From NCBI GenBank assembly GCA_002508495.1, contig DANA01000083.1, positions 1-13,161 on the forward strand: a DNA stretch of 13,161 nt. The letters run 5' to 3'. A model generated the notes under the pieces. It had not been told where the DNA came from and did no database searches. It worked only from the letters and a program-made list of their open reading frames with translations. Source of the DNA: Methanoregula sp. UBA276 (GTDB lineage: Archaea > Halobacteriota > Methanomicrobia > Methanomicrobiales > Methanospirillaceae). The position numbers were made by a program, and so were the translations under genes. This document shows positions 8,181-13,154 of the stretch, in pieces (position 1 is the stretch's first letter; each line of letters starts with the position of its first letter).

Positions 8181-8324
8181 ATGGTTGTAGAACCTAAGTT
8201 ATATGAAATCAGGAAGAAGTTTGCAAAACCTATCAGTCCTGAAACCATCAAAGGCGCGGAAAAACTTTACAAACGGATTAGTACTTTAAAAGAAGAGGAT
8301 CTCTTCAAGCCGTTTACGATATAA
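8181..8324 (+). CDS. 47-residue small protein preceding the peptidase gene
   Basis: Not recognised as a known family. The frame reads MVVEPKLYEIRKKF, then AKPISPETIKGAEKLYKR, and ends EEDLFKPFTI. It is charged (many Lys and Glu), predicted helical, with no signal peptide or membrane segment. An in-frame TAA lies immediately before the ATG, fixing the start. The stop is one base before the ATG of the 453-residue gene, so the two are almost certainly co-transcribed and translationally coupled. GGTG at 8174-8177 is too close to the ATG to be a good SD. Codon use and composition resemble the downstream gene (AT-richer than hsdRMS). The arrangement suggests a partner, inhibitor or substrate of the peptidase, which is inference from position only. 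Confidence 0.65.
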   Translation: MVVEPKLYEIRKKFAKPISPETIKGAEKLYKRISTLKEEDLFKPFTI

Positions 8325-8325
8325 A

Positions 8326-9687
8326 ATGCCAAGAGCGCCCCCAACTAACCCCCTCGTTTTTCCATTCAATCCTGCCGTCAACCCGCTGGATGATTCAAAA
8401 GTCAGCAGATATTTACTGGGATACCTTAAAGCTATCAAAGCAAAGACCTGTGTATTCGAATCAAAATACATCGACAAAGATTTCCTGATTGATTATGCAA
8501 AATTTTACGCACGATCTTTTGACGACGCTGGCAAATTGACAGAGCGGTACCATTTTTTCTCTTTCCCATTTACTGAGGAGGAATTCAAGCAGGCGCTTAA
8601 CAGAAATGATACTGCATTTCTGAACAAACTAAATAAAAAATACTTGGGTTTCGTGGTTGTCAAACCTATAACGGACAAGAACAATCATCGTTTAATAGGC
8701 AGGACGCTCCTTGCAACCTATCCCTATAAAAATAAAGGAGAACTCCGGGAATATTTGATAGATCCATATCAGGTATCCCTTTTCGGCATTCCACTGACTA
8801 TCGACTCCCTCCCGTTCCAAGTTCAGGATACGGCTGTCGGGGCATGTGCCACGATCGCATGCTGGATCTCGCTGTTTCCTCTGGTAAAACTTTTCGGGAT
8901 TCCCATGCAGTCACCGTTTGAGGTCACGGAAAAATCTGTTGCCTTCCCATTAGACTGCCGTAATTTCCCGTCAGAGGGTTTGTCATTGTACCAGATGAAA
9001 AATTACTTCAATTTTATTGGCCTTGAGACAGAATTTATCAAACCTGAAGAGTTCAAAGGTGTGGATGACTACGAACATGACGACATTGTATCTGATATCG
9101 TCAAAGCTTACCTAAAACTGGGATTACCGGTAATTGCAGGATTGGAATTGCGGGATCATGAGACTCAACCCGATTATCATGCGGTTGTGATTAGCGGATA
9201 TCGTCATAAAAATGGAGATGTGAAAGAACTCTATGTCCATGACGATAATATTGGACCATACAGCGCGGTATTCCCAAAGGAGAATGGTAATTTTTACACT
9301 TGGAAGAATTCCTGGCTGGATAGTGGGTATTCGGATGTTGCTGTAACAAGATTACTGATCCCGGTATATCCGAAAATCAGGTTGGGTTTCGCCCGTATTT
9401 ATGAAGTATTCCTGAAAAAATACAAACATCCTCTGGATATCATGATACGAAGCGGAAACATCAATGAGAATTCGAGAGCTGATCTTTTCCTTACTGATAT
9501 TAGAGATTACAAGCAATTTCTTGTCAGTCAAGATTTTGAGAATAAACAGGAGTTGCTACTCAAACCAATGCCCCGTTTCCTCTGGGTTGTGAGGTTACGA
9601 TGCGAAGATACACCCCATTATGACTTCGTTTTTGATGGTACAGCTGTACATCCAATGCAGATATGTGCTCCAATTTTTAGACATTGA
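8326..9687 (+). CDS. Papain/C39-like cysteine peptidase candidate
   Basis: A 453-residue protein of unknown biological role. A cysteine-peptidase-like core is visible in the middle: C174 in VGACATIACW with a helix after it, H285 in DYHAVVISGY, and D306/D307 in HDDNIGPYS. The order Cys, His, Asp and the local patterns resemble C39/papain-fold (BtrH_N-like) enzymes. Ahead of the core is a region including YLGFVVVKPI and IGRTLLATYP (about residues 105-130), then a beta-rich LFGIPLTIDSLPF segment just before the Cys. The C-terminal 100 residues are unassigned. There is no signal peptide or clear membrane segment, so it is likely cytoplasmic. It follows the 47-residue ORF by one base. From memory, similar uncharacterised bacterial proteins share these blocks. 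Proteolytic activity is inferred; a transglutaminase-like or acyltransferase activity is an alternative. Confidence 0.7.
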   Translation: MPRAPPTNPLVFPFNPAVNPLDDSKVSRYLLGYLKAIKAKTCVFESKYIDKDFLIDYAKFYARSFDDAGKLTERYHFFSFPFTEEEFKQALNRNDTAFLNKLNKKYLGFVVVKPITDKNNHRLIGRTLLATYPYKNKGELREYLIDPYQVSLFGIPLTIDSLPFQVQDTAVGACATIACWISLFPLVKLFGIPMQSPFEVTEKSVAFPLDCRNFPSEGLSLYQMKNYFNFIGLETEFIKPEEFKGVDDYEHDDIVSDIVKAYLKLGLPVIAGLELRDHETQPDYHAVVISGYRHKNGDVKELYVHDDNIGPYSAVFPKENGNFYTWKNSWLDSGYSDVAVTRLLIPVYPKIRLGFARIYEVFLKKYKHPLDIMIRSGNINENSRADLFLTDIRDYKQFLVSQDFENKQELLLKPMPRFLWVVRLRCEDTPHYDFVFDGTAVHPMQICAPIFRH

Positions 9688-9727
9688 CATAAGAATCAAC
9701 AGTACCTTAAGACAGATTCATTTTTAC

Positions 9728-9908
9728 GTTTCTAGAACTACGAAAATCTGCATAGAACTTCATTATCTTCGTGCCCTCCCCCCGCTCGCCGAACAACATC
9801 GCATCGTCGCGAAGGTTGATGCACTGATGGCGTTGTGCGATGCCCTCGAATCACAGCTGAAAGAGAGGGCGGCTGGCGGGGGCGGTGGGGAAGCAGGTGG
9901 CAGGATAA
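9728..9908 (+). pseudogene. hsdS 3'-end remnant, copy 2
   Basis: A fragment of a specificity gene. The frame reads VSRTTKICIELHYLRALPPLAEQH, which looks like the end of a TRD running into the distal conserved helix, then a copy of the hsdS C-terminal helix. Bases 9774-9872 match 7787-7885 at about 95 of 99, and 9881-9908 match the very end of hsdS, including the stop position. Between these blocks 22 bases of hsdS are replaced by 8, so the frame is broken (net loss of 14). There is no upstream half, no TRD1 and no start. It lies 41 bases after the peptidase gene and closes that cassette. Confidence 0.88.
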
Positions 9909-9913
9909 AAAAA
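9907..9913 (-). terminator. T7 run ending the leftward regulator operon
   Basis: An A7 run on the + strand is a T7 tract on the minus strand, 13 bases past the stop of the DUF3467-like gene. It overlaps the stop codon of the hsdS remnant. Confidence 0.4.
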
Positions 9914-9926
9914 GAAGATTTTCTAA

Positions 9927-10274
9927 TTATTTCTTCGGCGGGTATACTTCCATCCGACCGGCTTCATGGGTACTTTGCAGAACACTTTGAAGTGATCTTG
10001 CCAGTTTCGCAGCCTGGACATGCGTCATATAAATTCTGGTTGCACTGGCTACCATCTTCCCGTCTTTTTTCACGCCCGGTATCCGCATGAAATCAACAAA
10101 AACATCCTGGTTCATGACCTGGATAAAGGAATTATTGGAATAGTGTTCGCTGGTGACCTCGATCTCGAAATCTTCCGGTTTAAACTGATAACACTTCCCT
10201 ATATCGACACTCATTGTCTGGTCTTTTTCCTTATTTGCATCAGCAATTATCATGGTATTAGCTTTCTTTGTCAT
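9927..10274 (-). CDS. DUF3467-like small protein
   Basis: A 115-residue cytoplasmic protein. The segment from about residue 38 to 103 (EVTSEHYSNNSFIQVMNQDV through FVDFMRIPGV to a C-terminal helix TRIYMTHVQAAKLARSLQSV) has the order and spacing of the DUF3467 family: a seen-but-unexplained strand pattern, FxxDFxRxxPG-like turn, then MTHxQAxxL. The biochemical role of this family is not known to me. The start codon overlaps the stop of the wHTH gene by 4 bases (ATGA), so the two are translationally coupled. Internal Met codons (residues 8 and 21) are alternative starts. The first 30 residues are not part of the family domain. Confidence 0.75.
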   Translation of the reverse strand: MTKKANTMIIADANKEKDQTMSVDIGKCYQFKPEDFEIEVTSEHYSNNSFIQVMNQDVFVDFMRIPGVKKDGKMVASATRIYMTHVQAAKLARSLQSVLQSTHEAGRMEVYPPKK

Positions 10275-10765
10275 GTTCGTGCACCTTCCAACTGTATTTT
10301 CAGTAGTTCGTGATTTTCAGGCAAGTCAAACGCAAGATTTTGTCTTGGGATATGAATTTCCTCAGGCTCACTTGCCGCGGGCTCAATAATTTCTACATGG
10401 GCGCTCTGTGGTTCACCAACTAACAATGGTGGCAACACAACCTCATAGAGATTCATCAGCAATTTCTCGCCAAGTTTCGTTGTTGTATAGTAGTTCTTGT
10501 TGGTATCACCGACATCAACAAGCTGCTTGACCTTCCGATCAACAAGACCGCTCGCTACAAGTGATTTGAGAATGTCCGTGAGGGTTTTTGGATTCGCATT
10601 GAACTGCTTTTTCAGCTGGTTGAAATATTTGTCCCCCTCAACAGTCAGCGCGATATAAATCGCCCATTTATACGGGGTATCAAGTTCCATGATCGCTTCA
10701 CGGATCTCAACCGGAACCTGATTCAGGTAATGCCGGACAGCATGTTCATCCATAGTTACGACCAC
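10271..10765 (-). CDS. Winged-helix DNA-binding regulator
   Basis: A 164-residue protein whose residues about 28-110 look like a winged helix-turn-helix: a YKWAIYIALTVEG helix, FNQLKKQFNANPKTLTDILK (recognition helix region), then LVASGLVDRKV and the YYTTTKLGEKLL wing typical of HxlR/PadR/ArsR-like archaeal regulators. The last 45 residues are acidic and Pro-rich with no recognised domain. It starts at ATG 10765, or at the internal ATG at 10753. It is the first gene of a two-gene leftward operon with the DUF3467-like gene. An 18-bp perfect palindrome lies 7 bases upstream of its start, which suggests autoregulation and control of the divergent gene at 10865. Confidence 0.8.
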   Translation of the reverse strand: MVVTMDEHAVRHYLNQVPVEIREAIMELDTPYKWAIYIALTVEGDKYFNQLKKQFNANPKTLTDILKSLVASGLVDRKVKQLVDVGDTNKNYYTTTKLGEKLLMNLYEVVLPPLLVGEPQSAHVEIIEPAASEPEEIHIPRQNLAFDLPENHELLKIQLEGART

Positions 10766-10766
10766 T

Positions 10767-10789
10767 TAACTAGTTACTAATTAGTAACT
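10767..10789. promoter_or_regulatory. Palindromic operator between divergent genes
   Basis: AGTTACTAATTAGTAACT (10772-10789) is an 18-bp perfect palindrome. It overlaps a second palindrome, TAACTAGTTA (10767-10776), and another AGTTAC half-site lies at 10754-10759 over the regulator start. The position just upstream of a winged-helix gene is classic for a dimeric repressor site. Confidence 0.7.
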
Positions 10790-10844
10790 CATAATCCTTT
10801 TGATAATACTTTCACATCGCATTGATAAGAATAACTATACTCAA

Positions 10845-10866
10845 TATAACTAAATAATATTATAAT
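10845..10866 (+). promoter_or_regulatory. AT-rich element directly before the cassette 2 gene
   Basis: TATAACTAAATAATATTATA runs into the ATG at 10865 with no SD motif. It is a near copy (20 of 22) of 8029-8050. If it is the TATA region, transcription would start inside the gene, so a TATA further upstream (for example AACTATAC near 10832) with a leaderless mRNA is more plausible. Confidence 0.35.
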
Positions 10867-11428
10867 GCCATTTTCGAAAGAGTCGGTTGATTATTTCGCT
10901 CAGCGAAACAAGCAGCTGGTATCCCTCAAACAAAAGACGAAAATTGGCATTTTTGGCTCTTTTTGCGAATCACGAAAAACCGGACTGCTCGCATTTAAAA
11001 AATACCTTTGCGATGATGGGTACCACGCCCGGATATCAGAAGACCTGGATAAACGGTCTGAACATGAACGCAAGAAAAAAGATCCGACCTGTGATCGGAA
11101 ATTCAGTGAAAAACTGATCAAAGATAGTGACATCCATATTTTTGTCCTTCCCAGGGAACACGAAGGCGAACCATCTAATCTGGCCCAATCGGTTTCCATG
11201 GAGATCGAACGGTTAAATACACTGGATGAATGTGGAAAGAAATCCGCAAAATATGTGGTTATCTTTTCAGAAACCGGTTTGATGGGGACGATGGGGGGCG
11301 TATGTGAGGGATTGCTGGCATCGAAAAAAGACGATTGGTCAGTTCGGGAATTTGAAGATATCCAGGAAATTTTCAGACCAGCAAGACAATTTTGCCTGAA
11401 CTGCATTCAGGAGATGTATAGTTACTAA
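10865..11428 (+). CDS. Rossmann-like protein, TIR/deoxyribosyltransferase-like candidate
   Basis: A 187-residue soluble protein not firmly recognised. It opens with a strand-loop KIGIFGSF (26-33), followed by a helix (LLAFKKYLCDDGY), a strand containing ARISED, a charged linker, and a second strand IKDSDIHIFVLP (85-96). Next comes a helix with a conserved-looking acidic residue, SVSMEIERL (E113), then another strand YVVIFSE (130-136). This order, with a glutamate in the helix after a DxxIFVL strand, resembles nucleoside 2-deoxyribosyltransferase/TIR/SLOG-type folds that bind nucleotides or NAD. The catalytic assignment is inference. Four Cys residues lie at 34, 49, 76 and 123 and two more at 177/180. 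It is divergent from the wHTH-DUF3467 operon and shares the palindromic operator region. It is followed at about 11463 by a decayed hsdS end. Confidence 0.6.
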   Translation: MPFSKESVDYFAQRNKQLVSLKQKTKIGIFGSFCESRKTGLLAFKKYLCDDGYHARISEDLDKRSEHERKKKDPTCDRKFSEKLIKDSDIHIFVLPREHEGEPSNLAQSVSMEIERLNTLDECGKKSAKYVVIFSETGLMGTMGGVCEGLLASKKDDWSVREFEDIQEIFRPARQFCLNCIQEMYSY

Positions 11429-11462
11429 TAGTACGTACTCTTTGTTCCCCCATCATGCAATC

Positions 11463-11556
11463 CGCATGGAATATCGTCGCTCTCCCCACTGCATTGATGG
11501 TGTTGTATAACCCGGTGCGACTCAAAGAGAAGGCTGGAGTGCAGGGGCGGGGGTAA
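11463..11556 (+). pseudogene. Decayed hsdS 3'-end remnant, copy 3
   Basis: Recognisable blocks of the hsdS distal end survive: CGCAT..ATCGTCGC (11463-11480), GCATTGATGGTGTTGT (11491-11506, compare the GATGGCGTTGT of hsdS), and CTCAAAGAGAAGGCTGGAGT plus GCAGGGGCGG (11521-11550, compare hsdS 7870-7899). The last block keeps GGAGTGCAGG, which copy 2 has lost, so copy 3 descends independently from an intact hsdS. The order matches hsdS with small deletions between blocks. No open frame remains. This is the right border of cassette 2. Confidence 0.7.
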
Positions 11557-11596
11557 CACAATCCCAGTACTAACTTGAGAGAAGAAGAGATTGTAT

Positions 11597-11683
11597 TCAC
11601 TCTAAAAAGAATTGTGCAGAAATACCCCCTGCACCGATAATTCCCAAAATGACGGGAAATATTTGCTCAGTAGAAACACCCAT
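11597..11683 (-). other. Possible 28-residue hydrophobic ORF or gene fragment
   Basis: Reads MGVSTEQIFPVILGIIGAGG and ends ISAQFFLE. A single hydrophobic segment of about 17 residues sits near the N-terminus, like the start of a small membrane protein. No SD is seen and the frame stops right after the helix. It could be a tiny membrane peptide, a truncated gene or chance. Confidence 0.2.
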
Positions 11684-11761
11684 GAACGTGCGTTCACACC
11701 CGAACGATGAAAATTGCTTAAAATGAAATTCAAAGTCTGATTTATCCGGATCAAAATTTCT

Positions 11762-11781
11762 ATCGCGATCAGGATCGTGAT
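11762..11781. repeat. Third, degenerate GATCGCGATC-type palindrome
   Basis: ATCGCGATCAGGATCGTGAT is a diverged relative of the palindrome at 1917-1936, again followed by a T-run and CCGGGCGG. It links this gap (11557-12133, no convincing gene) to the repeat block beside the ATPase gene. Confidence 0.5.
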
Positions 11782-11862
11782 TGCATTTTTCCGGGCGGGA
11801 TTGGATCGAAACCGGGATCCCGGAATTCAGGCCCGATAATTGCCGCCATCTCACCGGCAGTA

Positions 11863-11887
11863 CCCCGTTTTTGCAAAAACTTCGGGG
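11863..11887. other. Small hairpin in the gap before the 167-residue gene
   Basis: CCCCG and CGGGG arms enclose a TTTTTGCAAAAA palindrome, giving a 10-bp stem with a three-base CTT bulge. No T-run follows directly; the next T8 is at 11945-11952. Possibly a terminator or processing structure. Confidence 0.3.
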
Positions 11888-12042
11888 ACCATTTCCGCCG
11901 CAATTTCGGTTGTAGATACCGTAAACGGGCTCCGTTCCCCCTCAATTTTTTTTATTCAGCCAAGGATGTAAATAAGCCAGTCCAATGCTGTTTTGTCCAA
12001 GGGCGCCCGCGGATCCGGGGGGTCATCCGACCTCGCCGGGGA

Positions 12043-12066
12043 GAAGACAGGTCGCGACCTGTCTTC
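12043..12066 (+). promoter_or_regulatory. Leader hairpin 1: 24-bp perfect palindrome
   Basis: The arm GAAGACAGGTCG is followed at once by its exact complement, giving a 24-bp perfect palindrome. It lies 67 bases upstream of the ATG at 12134, in the likely mRNA leader (a TATA-like GTAAATAAG is near 11969). It is either a 5' stabilising hairpin or a DNA operator. Confidence 0.7.
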
Positions 12067-12078
12067 GACAAGACAGGA

Positions 12079-12105
12079 TACGGAAGATCCGGAGGATCTC
12101 CCGTA
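12079..12105 (+). promoter_or_regulatory. Leader hairpin 2: 11-bp stem, GGA loop
   Basis: TACGG and AGATCC on the left pair with GGATCT and CCGTA on the right, with one A/C mismatch and a GGA loop. It ends 14 bases before the ribosome binding site and stands in tandem with the 24-bp palindrome. Confidence 0.65.
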
Positions 12106-12119
12106 CGAAAAACAACAAC

Positions 12120-12124
12120 GGAGG
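12120..12124 (+). promoter_or_regulatory. Ribosome binding site that fixes the ATG at 12134
   Basis: GGAGG with a 9-base spacer to ATG 12134. It decides against a longer frame that could be read from TTG 11993, which would run through both leader hairpins. Confidence 0.8.
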
Positions 12125-12133
12125 AAACAAAAC

Positions 12134-12637
12134 ATGGCAGACTTTACGCCAACCAGCGAAACAAAAAGCGCACTCCGCAAACTCGCGGAGCCGCTTGCAG
12201 ATGTAACGGCATTCGACAACATCGTCAAGGGCGTGGTAACGAACAACCCCTTCGGGTGCACCCCCTACAACCAGGCAGGGGCAGACTACCCGGGAGTCCT
12301 GTGCAGCAGGGAAGGATACACGGCACGGATCGTGTACCAGGATACGGTGGCAAAACCCATTGCCCTCATCACGATCCGCTCCCCGACCATCGCGGGATTC
12401 ACCACGGTCGCCAACCACATTGTTGAAGACCCCGCGATCGCCACCGGCCTTGGCGGGACACCGGTCCGGGACTTCGGGAACGAACGCTACACCTCGACCC
12501 TGAAGTGCCACGACCCCAACGGGGAGATCTACTACGTGAACTTCAGCCGGGACCGGGTGACCCTCACCTCGTTCTCGGCCGATGCGATCCAGAGCAAGGT
12601 CGAGACCTGGGCAGACACCGTAGCGGCTCTCGCCTGA
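12134..12637 (+). CDS. Unrecognised 167-residue protein
   Basis: A protein I cannot place in a named family. It begins MADFTPTSETKSALRKLAEP and has a short N-terminal helix (residues 8-35). The rest is rich in Thr, Val and Ile and looks like alternating beta strands: YTARIVYQDT (62-71), IALITIRSPTIAGF (76-89), YTSTLKCHDPNG (119-130), YYVNFSRDRVTLTSF (133-147). It ends in a helix (AIQSKVETWADTV). There is no signal peptide or membrane segment. Codon use is GC-rich like hsdM and atpI, so it appears native rather than recently acquired. The strong SD, the structured leader and the compact pairing with a downstream small membrane protein (6-base gap) suggest a well-expressed two-gene unit. Function unknown. 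Confidence 0.85.
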   Translation: MADFTPTSETKSALRKLAEPLADVTAFDNIVKGVVTNNPFGCTPYNQAGADYPGVLCSREGYTARIVYQDTVAKPIALITIRSPTIAGFTTVANHIVEDPAIATGLGGTPVRDFGNERYTSTLKCHDPNGEIYYVNFSRDRVTLTSFSADAIQSKVETWADTVAALA

Positions 12638-12643
12638 GGTGCG

Positions 12644-12766
12644 ATGATGGAAAACGAACTCATCATCACCGGCGCCTTCCTCGGGGCGGGACTCCTCGCC
12701 TATGTCATCATCCCCGGGCTCCTCGTGGTCTGGGACCGGGTCCTCGACCACATCGGGAAAGCGTGA
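12644..12766 (+). CDS. 40-residue single-pass membrane protein
   Basis: Reads MMENELIITGAFLGAGLLAY, then VIIPGLLVVWDRVLDHIGKA. Residues about 6-30 form one membrane helix with small residues (GAFLGAG) that could pack against a partner. The C-terminal 10 residues are polar. It starts 6 bases after the stop of the 167-residue gene; AGGTG overlapping that stop (12637-12641 region) serves as the SD. ATG 12647 is an alternative start one codon later. Tight coupling suggests it anchors or partners the upstream protein, which is inference. Confidence 0.72.
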   Translation: MMENELIITGAFLGAGLLAYVIIPGLLVVWDRVLDHIGKA

Positions 12767-12815
12767 GAACAGCACAACGAACAACGGGGCAGGGGATAAT
12801 TCCCTCCGCCCTGAC

Positions 12816-12830
12816 TTTTTCTCTTTTTTT
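12816..12830 (+). terminator. T-rich terminator of the two-gene unit
   Basis: T5, CTC, then T7, about 50 bases after the small membrane-protein stop. This is a typical archaeal T-tract. Confidence 0.5.
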
Positions 12831-12882
12831 GACTCTTTGCGAGTGGAATTACCACCCGGGTACTCCGTACAAAACCGGAACG

Positions 12883-12965
12883 CGATTTTCAGGTTACAAC
12901 CGCGTTGCGTTTTCCGGCAAAAAATCAGGATCCGTTTTCGAAATGAAAAACGCTCCTCGATTTTT
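12883..12965. repeat. A/T-tract repeat relatives, inverted orientation
   Basis: Contains GCGTTTTCCGGCAAAAAATC, AGGATCCGTTTTCG and GAAAAACGCTCCTCGATTTT. On the minus strand these resemble words of the 1879-2242 block (AAAATCGATCAGCGTTTTTTC, TTTTTCCGGAAAAAACG). No gene is seen here. Confidence 0.45.
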
Positions 12966-12992
12966 CTAAAAAGATCACGCCCCTGCACGCGA

Positions 12993-13000
12993 TCTTTATC
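12993..13000 (+). promoter_or_regulatory. TATA-like box before the RNA candidate
   Basis: TCTTTATC lies about 25 bases upstream of the first paired segment of the RNA candidate. It is the only AT-rich octamer in a GC-rich stretch. Confidence 0.3.
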
Positions 13001-13013
13001 TTCTGCCCGGCAA

Positions 13014-13154
13014 CGTGCAGCCCGGTCGCAATCGATACCCGGGGGAGCGGGATGAGCGATAGCCGGGCCCCGTAAGTCCGGCTGTGCCATGAGGAAAGAT
13101 AGCACCGGGCTGCTCTGGGATCCCTCCCTGGAGAGTAAAAGGCAGTTATTTTTT
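13014..13154 (+). ncRNA. Candidate structured RNA or leader element
   Basis: A GC-rich segment with strong complementarity. GCAGCCCGGT (13017-13026) pairs perfectly with ACCGGGCTGC (13104-13113), closing a roughly 97-base domain. Inside are GCCGG/CCGGC (in 13062-13082) and GTGC/GCAC (13084-13087 and 13101-13105 region) stems. Three spaced motifs of the form GATA followed by CCGGG recur at about 13034, 13058 and 13098. A TATA-like box lies upstream and a T6 run (13149-13154) follows. CTGCACG (12983-12989) can also pair with CGTGCAG (13014-13020), competing with the long-range helix. It does not look like 5S rRNA, tRNA or a riboswitch I know. It could instead be the 5' leader of a gene beyond the edge. 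Confidence 0.4.

Noticed and set aside
9620..10090. A 156-codon frame joining the peptidase tail region, hsdS remnant and antisense of the DUF3467-like gene
   Set aside because: It fuses unrelated pieces; only the middle part (about 9728-9872) has protein similarity, to HsdS. It is a pseudogene fragment, not a gene.
7936..11462. Insertion sequence or integrative element
   Set aside because: No transposase, integrase, terminal inverted repeats or tRNA attachment site seen; the borders are hsdS fragments instead.
11993..12133. TTG-start extension of the 167-residue protein
   Set aside because: The extension would be coded by two hairpins, and a strong SD sits just ahead of the ATG at 12134.
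12023..13105. 360-codon minus-strand open frame
   Set aside because: It is antisense to two well-supported + strand genes with ribosome binding sites and crosses terminators and hairpins; GC-rich DNA gives such shadows.
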